Shown here piece after piece: positions 17,407 to 25,070 of a stretch of DNA of 64,000 nucleotides. The stretch spans positions 62,001-126,000 of the forward strand of contig CAKUYO010000003.1 of NCBI GenBank assembly GCA_934716995.1, read 5' to 3'. The notes beneath the pieces are model-generated. The model made no database searches. It was not told where the DNA came from and saw only the letters and a list, made by a program, of their open reading frames with translations. Made by a program: the position numbers and the translations under genes. This stretch comes from an uncultured Bacteroidales bacterium. Lineage in GTDB: Bacteria; Bacteroidota; Bacteroidia; Bacteroidales; Paludibacteraceae. How positions within the stretch are numbered: position 1 is the first letter of the stretch; the number at the start of each line of letters is the position of its first letter.

Positions 17407-17499
17407 TGGATAAAGAACGTGGAACAAAGAACAAAGAATAAAATGGTATTGAACAGTCGAAGGTATTTGGTTCATTGTTCATTGTCCTTTGTTCTTTAG
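17407..17499. repeat. Inverted-repeat element, right copy flanking hflX
   Basis: This is the second copy of the element at 15893-15983, in the same orientation and differing at a handful of positions. It fills most of the hflX-pyrG spacer. Confidence 0.8.
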
Positions 17500-17533
17500 T
17501 CCTGAAAGGACGGTCAAATAACTAAATATACAA

Positions 17534-19159
17534 ATGACAAAGTACATTTTTGTAACCGGTGGTGTGGCTTCCTCGTTGGGGAAGGGTATTATTGCCGCCT
17601 CGTTGGGTAACCTGCTCAAAGCCAGAGGTTTCCGAGTAACCAACCAGAAACTGGATCCGTATATCAACGTGGATCCGGGTACGCTCAACCCCTACGAACA
17701 TGGCGAGTGTTACGTGACGGAAGACGGGCATGAGGCAGACCTCGACCTCGGGCATTACGAGCGTTTTCTGGACGTGCGCACCCACAAGGCAAACAATATC
17801 ACCACAGGGCGTATCTATCAGACGGTGATTGAGAAAGAGCGCCGCGGCGATTTCCTCGGCAAGACGGTGCAGGTTGTGCCGCATATCACCGACGAGATCA
17901 AGCACCAGATACGCCTCCTGGGCGAGACGGGCAAGTATGACTTTGTCATTACGGAAATAGGCGGTACGGTGGGCGACATCGAGAGCCTGCCGTATATCGA
18001 GGCGGTGCGCCAGATGCGTTGGGAACTCGGACGCGACTGCTGCTGTATCCACCTAACCTATGTACCGTATCTGGCTGCCGCCAAGGAATTGAAAACCAAG
18101 CCGACGCAGCACTCGGTGAAAGACCTGCAGCAAGAGGGTGTGCAGCCCGATATTATCGTTCTGCGCACCGAGCATACTATTCCGCAGGACGTGCGCCGCA
18201 AGGTGGCATTGTTCTGCAACGTGGCGCAGGACTGCGTGGTACAATCGATAGACGCACCCACTATCTACCGCGTGCCGCTCAATATGCTGGCAGAGGGGCT
18301 GGATATGGCGGTACTGCGCTGTACGGGTTTTGACACCGACAAAGTGCCGGCACCCGATATGACCCGCTGGAACACCTTTTTGCAGCACTTGGAGGGTGCC
18401 AAAGAGGAGGTTCGGATTGCTATCGTGGGCAAGTATGTGCAACTGCAGGACGCCTATAAGTCAATACGCGAATCGCTGACCCATGCGGCGGCATACAACG
18501 ACCGCAAACTGGTGCTGACGTCTATATTGAGCGATGATCTGACGGCGGAGAATGTAGCCGGGCGGCTGGCTGGGCAGCAGGGGATTGTGATTGCACCGGG
18601 ATTCGGTTCGCGCGGTGTGGAGGGCAAGTTCGCAGCACTCAAATATGCCCGAGAGAACAAGATACCCTGTTTCGGCATTTGCATGGGAATGCAGTGTATG
18701 GCGATTGAGTTTGCCCGCGATGTGCTGGGCTACGCTGATGCCAACTCCACCGAGTTTGACCCGCAGACCACGCACAACGTGATTGATATGATGGAGGCGC
18801 AGAAACAGATGGTCAACAAGGGCGGTTCGATGCGTCTCGGGGCGTATCCGTGCCGATTGAAAAAAGGCAGCAAGGTGGAACGGATATATGCACCCCTTCT
18901 GAAAGACGGCAGCGATATTATTTACGAGCGCCACCGCCACCGCTATGAGTTCAACCACGACTATCAGGCGGCTTTTGAGCAGCACGGTATGGAGTGTGTG
19001 GGAATCAACCCCGAGTCGGGGCTGGTGGAGATACTCTGTCTGAAAGACCACCCGTGGTATATCGGTGTGCAGTTCCACCCCGAGTATTCGTCCACAGTAC
19101 TTCACCCGCATCCGTTGTTTGTGGATTTTGTCAAGGCGGCGACGAAAGTCAATTTGTAA
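17534..19159 (+). CDS. pyrG: CTP synthase
   Basis: CTP synthase aminates UTP to CTP using glutamine and ATP. The 541-residue protein has the N-terminal synthetase domain (FVTGGVASSLGKGI, DPYINVDPGTLNPYEHGE) and the C-terminal glutaminase domain with the nucleophile in CFGICMGMQ and the His-Glu pair in FHPEYSST. The length matches the family. It is followed 27 bases later by hpt, so two nucleotide-salvage/synthesis genes are neighbours. Confidence 0.98.
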   Translation: MTKYIFVTGGVASSLGKGIIAASLGNLLKARGFRVTNQKLDPYINVDPGTLNPYEHGECYVTEDGHEADLDLGHYERFLDVRTHKANNITTGRIYQTVIEKERRGDFLGKTVQVVPHITDEIKHQIRLLGETGKYDFVITEIGGTVGDIESLPYIEAVRQMRWELGRDCCCIHLTYVPYLAAAKELKTKPTQHSVKDLQQEGVQPDIIVLRTEHTIPQDVRRKVALFCNVAQDCVVQSIDAPTIYRVPLNMLAEGLDMAVLRCTGFDTDKVPAPDMTRWNTFLQHLEGAKEEVRIAIVGKYVQLQDAYKSIRESLTHAAAYNDRKLVLTSILSDDLTAENVAGRLAGQQGIVIAPGFGSRGVEGKFAALKYARENKIPCFGICMGMQCMAIEFARDVLGYADANSTEFDPQTTHNVIDMMEAQKQMVNKGGSMRLGAYPCRLKKGSKVERIYAPLLKDGSDIIYERHRHRYEFNHDYQAAFEQHGMECVGINPESGLVEILCLKDHPWYIGVQFHPEYSSTVLHPHPLFVDFVKAATKVNL

Positions 19160-19186
19160 ATGTGTAAATTTGTAAATGTGTAAATT
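19156..19186. repeat. TTTGTAAATGTGTAAA repeat between pyrG and hpt
   Basis: The whole spacer is AATTTGTAAATGTG-type units, starting at the pyrG stop codon and ending at the hpt ATG. The same family is at 23112-23149, 53344-53371, 57695-57731 and 59499-59548. Confidence 0.75.
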
Positions 19187-19726
19187 ATGCGAAGTGTAGA
19201 ACTGAACAACCGTATTTTCGACGAGTATATTTCTGTGGACAAGATACAAGAGGCGGTGAAAGCCGTGGCGGAGCGTATCAATGCCGACTATGCAGGGCGC
19301 GAGCCGCTGTTTGTCTGCGTACTGAACGGAGCCTATATCTATGCCGCCGACCTGTTCCGCTCCATCAATCTCCATTCGGAGATAACCTTTGTCCGGCTCA
19401 AGTCGTACGAAGGGACATCCACAACGGGCAATGTACGGATGATTGTGCCGCTGCAAGAGGAGGTAAGAGACCGCGATGTGATTGTGGTGGAAGATATTGT
19501 GGATACGGGTATCACAATGCACGGTTTCAAACAGTTGTTGCGCGAGCAAGGCGCACGTTCCGTGGCTGTTACATCGTTCCTGTTCAAGCCGGAGGCGTTG
19601 CAGCATCCCGACTCGGAACCGGAGTATGTAGCATTCCGTATTCCGAGAAAATTTATTCTCGGTTACGGGTTGGATTATGACGGCTACGGGCGCAACCTGG
19701 ATGCGGTATATGCCCTGCGCGACTGA
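19187..19726 (+). CDS. hpt: Hypoxanthine phosphoribosyltransferase
   Basis: This enzyme joins hypoxanthine or guanine to PRPP in purine salvage. The 179-residue protein carries the PRPP-binding motif VIVVEDIVDTGITM, the early loop FVCVLNGAYIYAADL and the FVRLKSYEGTSTTG flexible loop. Length and motifs match the Hpt/HprT family. Confidence 0.96.
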   Translation: MRSVELNNRIFDEYISVDKIQEAVKAVAERINADYAGREPLFVCVLNGAYIYAADLFRSINLHSEITFVRLKSYEGTSTTGNVRMIVPLQEEVRDRDVIVVEDIVDTGITMHGFKQLLREQGARSVAVTSFLFKPEALQHPDSEPEYVAFRIPRKFILGYGLDYDGYGRNLDAVYALRD

Positions 19727-19755
19727 TTTTATTTGGCAATATCAAAAATAAGTTG

Positions 19756-19763
19756 TATCTTTG
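19756..19763 (+). promoter_or_regulatory. -7 promoter box (TATCTTTG) for phosphoglucomutase
   Basis: TATCTTTG lies 32 bases before the phosphoglucomutase ATG. Confidence 0.65.
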
Positions 19764-19795
19764 CACACAATAGAAATACCTAAAACAGAAACAAT

Positions 19796-21571
19796 ATGAA
19801 TGAAGAACTGACACGTGTGATGGCCGTAGCCCAGTCGTGGCTTGACGGCGATTATGATGCCGAGACAAAGGCACAAGTGAAAGCAATGATGGATGCTGAG
19901 GATAAAACGGAACTCATTGATAGTTTTTATCGTACGTTGGAGTTCGGTACGGGCGGTTTGCGCGGTATTATGGGCGCAGGTACCAACCGTATGAACAAGT
20001 ACATCGTGGCACAGGCTACCCAGGGCTACGCCAACTATCTGCTCAAAGTGCAAGCCGAGAACGGCTTCAAGAATGTGCAGAACGGGCGTGTAGCTGTAGT
20101 GGTGGGGCATGACTGCCGTAACAATGGTCGTCTGTTTGCCGAGACTGTTGCCAACGTGTTCTCCGCCAATGGCATAAAAGTCTATCTGTTCGAGAGCCTG
20201 CGTCCGACGCCGGAAGTAAGTTTCGCTATCCGTCGCCTGAAATGTCAGGGCGGTGTGAACGTTACTGCCAGTCATAACCCGAAAGAGTACAACGGTTACA
20301 AGGCATACTGGGAGGACGGTTCGCAGGTGCTCCAGCCGCATGACCAGGGCATCATTGACGAGGTGAACAAAGTGAAGATGGAGGATGTAAAATGGGAAGG
20401 CGACAAAGACCTGATTGAGATTATCGGCGGAGAGATTGACTACGACTATATGATGGCTGTCAAGACCGTGATGATTGATCAGGATGTGATTCTGCGCCAA
20501 AGCGATCTGAATATCGTTTATACGCCGTTGCATGGTGCCGGACGCCAGATTGTGCCGATGTGCCTGCGCTCATGGGGTTTTCAGAATATCCACGTGGTGC
20601 CCGAGCAGATGGTGATTGACGGCAACTTCCCGACGGTGGTCAGTCCGAATCCAGAGAATGCGGAGGCGATGACGATGGGTATGAACCTCGGTACGAAACT
20701 GAATGCCGACCTGGTGATTGCCAGCGACCCCGATGCTGACCGTCTGGCTATCGTATGCCGCGATGACGAGGGCAAATGGGTGATCATCAACGGTAACCAA
20801 ACCTGTATGATGTTCTCGTACTACAACATCAAAGCCCAGAAACGTCTTGGCAAGATGCGTCCGGAAAACTATTTGGTGAAAACTATCGTTACCAGCGAGG
20901 TGATCCGCCGTATTGCTGACAAAGAGGGGGTTACGCTTACCGACGAATATACGGGCTTCAAGTGGATTGCCAACCGTATCCGTATGTGGGAAGGCACGCA
21001 CAAGTATATCGGCGGCGGCGAGGAGAGTTTCGGCTGGCTCGGTTATGATGCAGTGCGCGACAAATGTGCGCCCTCCGCTATCTGCCTGATTTGTGAGATT
21101 GCCGCATACGCCAAAGACCAGGGTATATCGCTCTATGATTACCTGCTCAATATCTATAAGGAGTTCGGTTTCCAACGCGAGACAACGATCAATGTGGTGC
21201 GTCCGGGTAAGGCAGGTGCCGAGGAGATCCAGCAGATGATGGCGAACTTCCGTCAGAACCCGCCGAAAGAGATCGCTGGCGAAAAAGTGATCCGCATGAA
21301 AGACTACAAGTCGCTTGTGGAGAAAGACCTCGTGGACGGCGAATGGAGAGAGCAACCGATCACGATGGCACTGAACGCCACCAGCAACGTGCTGCAGTTC
21401 TTCACGGACGGCGGTTTGAAGGTGAGTGTCCGTCCGTCGGGTACAGAACCGAAGATCAAGTTCTACTTCGAGATACCTGCCGATATGCCGACTACAGCGG
21501 ACTATAAAGCCGCTACGGCTGCCGCTGAAGCCCGTGTGCCGGCTATCAAGGCAAGTTTGGGATTGAAATAA
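19796..21571 (+). CDS. Phosphoglucomutase/phosphomannomutase (phospho-sugar mutase)
   Basis: This enzyme interconverts hexose 1- and 6-phosphates and links glycolysis to sugar-nucleotide synthesis. The 591-residue protein has all four active-site blocks: TASHNPKEYNGYKAYW with the phosphoserine, DPDADRLAIV for Mg2+, GGEESFGWLG for sugar binding, and RPSGTEPKIKFY for phosphate binding. The length fits the PGM2-like group. Whether glucose or mannose phosphate is preferred cannot be read from sequence. A bidirectional terminator follows. Confidence 0.95.
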   Translation: MNEELTRVMAVAQSWLDGDYDAETKAQVKAMMDAEDKTELIDSFYRTLEFGTGGLRGIMGAGTNRMNKYIVAQATQGYANYLLKVQAENGFKNVQNGRVAVVVGHDCRNNGRLFAETVANVFSANGIKVYLFESLRPTPEVSFAIRRLKCQGGVNVTASHNPKEYNGYKAYWEDGSQVLQPHDQGIIDEVNKVKMEDVKWEGDKDLIEIIGGEIDYDYMMAVKTVMIDQDVILRQSDLNIVYTPLHGAGRQIVPMCLRSWGFQNIHVVPEQMVIDGNFPTVVSPNPENAEAMTMGMNLGTKLNADLVIASDPDADRLAIVCRDDEGKWVIINGNQTCMMFSYYNIKAQKRLGKMRPENYLVKTIVTSEVIRRIADKEGVTLTDEYTGFKWIANRIRMWEGTHKYIGGGEESFGWLGYDAVRDKCAPSAICLICEIAAYAKDQGISLYDYLLNIYKEFGFQRETTINVVRPGKAGAEEIQQMMANFRQNPPKEIAGEKVIRMKDYKSLVEKDLVDGEWREQPITMALNATSNVLQFFTDGGLKVSVRPSGTEPKIKFYFEIPADMPTTADYKAATAAAEARVPAIKASLGLK

Positions 21572-21594
21572 AGCAGACTAATATCAAATCCATA

Positions 21595-21630
21595 AAAAAG
21601 AGGTTGCTCATCAGGGCAACCTCTTTTTTA
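21595..21630. terminator. Bidirectional terminator
   Basis: The hairpin AGAGGTTGC/GCAACCTCT with A and T runs on both sides separates the convergent phosphoglucomutase gene and the secreted-protein gene at 21646. Confidence 0.8.
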
Positions 21631-21645
21631 TTGGCAATGTTATGA

Positions 21646-22683
21646 TTATTGGATGATAGAACCTGTAAGGTTGTATTTAACACCATTTCGAGTGATGACG
21701 ATATTGCCATTTTCAAGGCGTTTGGTGGCAATGGCTTGCGTTTTTCCGGTTTGCTCAATGGCAGTTTCTTCTACCGGTTCGAAAGTCTCGAACTCAATAG
21801 TTTGCTTGGCAGTATAAACAATGCCGTTGCTTGCTTTGCCGGAGAAGGTAACGTCGTAGGTTGTAATGAAGAAACCTTCCTCCTCGCTCGACTCGCGAGA
21901 TACTAATTTAAGGGTCAGTTCGGCAGAGGTAAAAGTCAGTTGGGTAGTATCAGTGCCGGAAACTATCGCCATATAAGACTCCTCAATATCGATCATCTCG
22001 TTATCGGATGAGTAGGTGTCGCTAAGGTCTTTGTAGTCGCCGATGTAGAGCAGAAACTCCATCATAGTGCCATCTCCCATGGGAACCAAGCCATCTTCTG
22101 TTTCTGTCCACTTCTCGAAGGTGTACAACATCAAGTATGCAAAACCATAGTCTCCATATTCTGCATCGATCTGACCGCCGGCGAAGTTGATGTCTTCTGT
22201 AGTGGGCTCAGGATCGGCAGGTTGCTCCCCGTCGGTAGTGATGGTGACAGAGAGCAAATCGAATTGCCCTGCTTTGGTCGGGGTGGTACCGAAATCGGCT
22301 TTGTCGCCTACGGTAAGCGTGATAGAGGTAGCACTGCCAGCCCACGATACGGCTTGTCCACCATCTTTGGTGCCTTCTTCAGTAAGAGTAGGGACATCGC
22401 TTGTGAGAGTAGCCAAACGCTCCTGCCCTTTGGAGGACAACTCAAAACTGATGGCAGTGATGTTGTTGGCGGAGGTGGCAATGATTAGTGTGCCACCTGC
22501 ATAGACGCGCAGTTCTTCTCCAGTAGCGGAAGCAGGGGATTGGGTACCATCCGTGGCGGTGACGGTAATACCTCGTGTTGTAAAAGAGGTTGTGGCATAG
22601 TCGCTCATCTTGAGAGTGATGGTTTCTGCCGACATAGTTGCAGCCATAACAATGGTTGCAAGAAACATGTAAACTTTTTTCAT
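21646..22683 (-). CDS. Secreted protein of unknown function with short C-terminal motif
   Basis: From the ATG at 22683 the 345-residue protein has a clear signal peptide (MKKVYMFLATIVMAATMSAE). Residues about 20-160 are Thr/Ser-rich beta-type sequence, then an acidic linker (EQPADPEPTTED) and a second domain of about 150 residues (DINFAGGQIDAEYGDYGFAY onward). I recognise no enzyme motif. The C-terminus, RLENGNIVITRNGVKYN plus about eight residues, matches the C-terminal motif of five other secreted proteins in the window. It is probably exported and may be sorted by the T9SS; this is inference. Confidence 0.8.
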   Translation of the reverse strand: MKKVYMFLATIVMAATMSAETITLKMSDYATTSFTTRGITVTATDGTQSPASATGEELRVYAGGTLIIATSANNITAISFELSSKGQERLATLTSDVPTLTEEGTKDGGQAVSWAGSATSITLTVGDKADFGTTPTKAGQFDLLSVTITTDGEQPADPEPTTEDINFAGGQIDAEYGDYGFAYLMLYTFEKWTETEDGLVPMGDGTMMEFLLYIGDYKDLSDTYSSDNEMIDIEESYMAIVSGTDTTQLTFTSAELTLKLVSRESSEEEGFFITTYDVTFSGKASNGIVYTAKQTIEFETFEPVEETAIEQTGKTQAIATKRLENGNIVITRNGVKYNLTGSIIQ

Positions 22684-22752
22684 TATTATAAAGTGTTTGG
22701 TTTGTGCATAACAAAAACGACCTGCCATTTAGCAAGTCGTCTCTTCTGTGTG

Positions 22753-22827
22753 TGGGCGTTTACGGATTCGAACCGCAGACCCTCTGCTTGTAAGGCAGAT
22801 GCTCTAAACCAGCTGAGCTAAACGCCC
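22753..22827 (-). tRNA. tRNA-Val (anticodon TAC)
   Basis: The 75-nt cloverleaf on the minus strand has acceptor GGGCGTT/AACGCCC, anticodon stem TCTGC/GCAGA with loop CTTACAA, and T loop TTCGAAT. Anticodon TAC reads valine GTA codons. Confidence 0.94.
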
Positions 22828-22877
22828 TTTTCGTTGTGGAGAACCTCGTTAGGTTAGTTCCTTTCCGAAAGCGAGTG

Positions 22878-22885
22878 CAAAGGTA
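22878..22885 (-). promoter_or_regulatory. -7 promoter box (TACCTTTG) for tRNA-Val
   Basis: TACCTTTG on the minus strand is 50 bases upstream of the tRNA 5' end. Confidence 0.6.
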
Positions 22886-22911
22886 CTGTTTTTTTCTGAA
22901 CCGTGCAAATG

Positions 22912-23616
22912 TTAGTGCATTTTTTTTGCAAAAAAATGCCAGTTGAACCAATTTTGATACTGCCAACGGTAAAATGCTACATAAAGAAGCCCTGTAATGG
23001 GTAGTCCGACGCACATACCGCCCAAAATATCGGCGGCAAAATGTTGCGAGAGATAGATGCGCGAGTAGCCGCCGAGGGCAGCAAAGAAGAAACAAAGAGC
23101 CTGCAGAATGAAATTTGTAAATGTGTAAGTTTGTAAATTTGTAAATTGATTTGTATGCTTGTGCAGGAAGCCTGTGCCAATGATGCAAAGGGCAAAGAAG
23201 AGCGCAAAGAAGGTGGTGGTATGTCCGGACGGGAAAGAATAGAAACGGCTCATAGTAACACCGTCCACAAGCGGGAGTTGTATATCGGGATAGTTTTCGG
23301 CAAAATAGGTCATCGGGCGCGGTGCGTCGGCAATACGTTTGAGTATTTGTGTGGCAAGTCCGGACAGGAGTGTGCCTGAAAGAGTAAATGCCGCCCAACC
23401 TGCTTTGTAGAACAGCAGGGCAATGCATACGATATAGGGTACCCATTCGCCGACCTGCGTATAGTATTTGTAGAAAGTATCAAGTAGGGGGGTATGGCGG
23501 TTGCAGAGAAACAGGTGCAGTTCGGCTTTGGGAATACACAGCAGGCAAACGCTCAATGCTACTGTCAGTATGAGGCAGAGTGTAAGGAAAACACCGTTCC
23601 GGCGGAGAAAGTTCAT
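22912..23616 (-). CDS. PAP2-type phosphatase, membrane-bound, with in-frame repeat
   Basis: This 234-residue membrane protein has the three PAP2 active-site motifs: KRIADAPRP, YSFPSGHTTTFFAL and YSRIYLSQHFAADILGG. Such enzymes dephosphorylate lipid phosphates, for example undecaprenyl or phosphatidylglycerol phosphate. About five to six membrane segments are seen. Residues about 156-168 (TNLQTYTFTNF) are encoded by a TTTGTAAATGTG spacer repeat at 23112-23149 in a loop between two membrane helices. The ATG at 23616 (MNFLRRNG) was chosen; a TTG frame to 23643 overlaps the promoter box. Confidence 0.9.
   Translation of the reverse strand: MNFLRRNGVFLTLCLILTVALSVCLLCIPKAELHLFLCNRHTPLLDTFYKYYTQVGEWVPYIVCIALLFYKAGWAAFTLSGTLLSGLATQILKRIADAPRPMTYFAENYPDIQLPLVDGVTMSRFYSFPSGHTTTFFALFFALCIIGTGFLHKHTNQFTNLQTYTFTNFILQALCFFFAALGGYSRIYLSQHFAADILGGMCVGLPITGLLYVAFYRWQYQNWFNWHFFAKKMH
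23112..23149. repeat. TTTGTAAATGTG repeat inside the PAP2 gene
   Basis: The same units found in spacers (19156-19186, 59499-59548) occur here within the coding sequence and keep its frame. Confidence 0.75.
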
Positions 23617-23640
23617 AGGTTGCGAATTATAAAAACGCTG

Positions 23641-23648
23641 CAAAGGTA
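23641..23648 (-). promoter_or_regulatory. -7 promoter box (TACCTTTG) for the PAP2 gene
   Basis: TACCTTTG on the minus strand is 25 bases before the ATG at 23616. Confidence 0.6.
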
Positions 23649-23672
23649 CGAAATAAACAGCGTAATGCCAAA

Positions 23673-23713
23673 TAAAATCGGCTGCCTGACAAAGTCAGGC
23701 AGCCGATTTTATT
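23673..23713 (-). terminator. Terminator of the FucP-like transporter gene
   Basis: A long perfect hairpin (TCGGCTGCCTGAC/GTCAGGCAGCCGA) flanked by A/T-rich ends lies 24 bases after the transporter stop codon. Confidence 0.85.
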
Positions 23714-23736
23714 ATTCTATCTTTCTATTATTTCTA

Positions 23737-24993
23737 TTATTCAGTAGGGATGTCTTTGTTGACATTCTTGCTGCCGATGAGGGCATAGAAGAGGATATAG
23801 AGGAGACCGATAATAGGGACAATGTAAGAGAGCAGGTAGCCTACGTGGTCGGCAAGCATATTCTGGAAGAAAGGCAGGATACCGCCACCGCAGACGAGTG
23901 CCATAAAGATACCGCTGGCAGCAGGAGTGTATTTGCCGAGTCCTTCGGCAGCAAGGTTGAAGATAGCCCCCCACATCACGCTGGTCATCAGACCACAGAG
24001 GAACATTATAATCATGCTGACAGGTAACTCAACGCCTTTGAAGGTAACGACCCACGTCTCGGGGAAGAACATCACGCAGAGAAGCATAACGACAGCCGTA
24101 GCGGAAACGGCAGCGAGCATCGCCTTACTGCTGACCTTACCACCGATAGCCCCACCGAGAAGACGGCCGCACATCATCATCAGCCAGTAGAAACCGACTA
24201 CGGTACCGGCAATAGCAGGACCTACGAGCGGGTCGTTGGACATATAGAGATTGGCAGTATTCGGAATGCCGACTTCGACACCTACATAGAAGAATATGGC
24301 GATGGCACCAAGCACGAAATGACGGAACGACATCGGGCTGTATTTGTCCTTGTTGAGGCGGGCGGCAGCACGCTGCTCGGCAGTCTCGATATGCGGTTCG
24401 GGGATATTGGTGAAGAAGATAACCAGGAAAGCCACCACAAAGATAATCATTGCGGTGAGCATAGCAGGAGCCGCATCGGAAACGGAGGCGGTGCTTGCCT
24501 GACCGCCGATGAGGTAGCCCAAGAAAATAGGTGCGATAGTACCACCGATAGAGTTGCACGAACCACCGAACTGAATCAACTGGTTACCGCGCTTGCCACC
24601 ACCACCAAGGGTGTTCAACATCGGGTTGACCACGATATTGAGGAGACACATGGAGAAACCGGCAATGAAGGCACCAAGGACATACACTCCGAAACTCTCG
24701 GCATAGCCGCTCAGCCACTGTACACCGACACCGACGAAGCCGACGGTTACTGCCAACAGAGATGTGAATTTGTAACCTTTGCGCTTAAGGATGATACCAC
24801 CCGGAATACCCATACAAGCGTAGGCAATGAAATTGGCGAGTGTACCGAGTTGCGACATGGCATTCGATGCACCGAACTGGTTTTTCACGATGACGCCCAT
24901 CGAACCTGCAAAGTTGGTAACGAAGGCAATCATAAAAAAGAGGAGAAACATCACTACAATCGGCAGTATGTTTCGGGACTGATTGTTACTCAT
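23737..24993 (-). CDS. Sugar transporter of the major facilitator superfamily (FucP/GluP-like)
   Basis: This 418-residue protein has twelve predicted membrane segments and the fucose/glucose/galactose:H+ symporter family pattern, including LGTLANFIAYACMGIPGG, the FIAGFSMCLLNIVVNPMLNTLG region in helix 4, and NQLIQFGGSCNSIGGTIAPI. FucP-family proteins bring in fucose, glucose or galactose. The exact sugar is not readable from sequence. It is 65 bases downstream of the DPP-IV gene on the same strand, with a strong terminator after it. Confidence 0.92.
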   Translation of the reverse strand: MSNNQSRNILPIVVMFLLFFMIAFVTNFAGSMGVIVKNQFGASNAMSQLGTLANFIAYACMGIPGGIILKRKGYKFTSLLAVTVGFVGVGVQWLSGYAESFGVYVLGAFIAGFSMCLLNIVVNPMLNTLGGGGKRGNQLIQFGGSCNSIGGTIAPIFLGYLIGGQASTASVSDAAPAMLTAMIIFVVAFLVIFFTNIPEPHIETAEQRAAARLNKDKYSPMSFRHFVLGAIAIFFYVGVEVGIPNTANLYMSNDPLVGPAIAGTVVGFYWLMMMCGRLLGGAIGGKVSSKAMLAAVSATAVVMLLCVMFFPETWVVTFKGVELPVSMIIMFLCGLMTSVMWGAIFNLAAEGLGKYTPAASGIFMALVCGGGILPFFQNMLADHVGYLLSYIVPIIGLLYILFYALIGSKNVNKDIPTE

Positions 24994-25027
24994 AGTATAT
25001 TGTTTTTTGTTGTTTAATGACGGGAAA

Positions 25028-25070
25028 AAGGGTAAGGTCTTTAAGGTTAGTAAGGTCCTTAAAGGTTGTT
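25028..25070. repeat. AAGGTCCTTAAAGG spacer repeat
   Basis: GTAAGGTCTTTAAGG-type units lie between the DPP-IV end and the transporter start. The same family is found at 47166-47216, where it touches another gene end. Confidence 0.65.

Noticed and set aside
18461..19606. Minus-strand open frame opposite pyrG and hpt
   Set aside because: Spans two well-supported plus-strand genes and their spacer; no recognisable protein.
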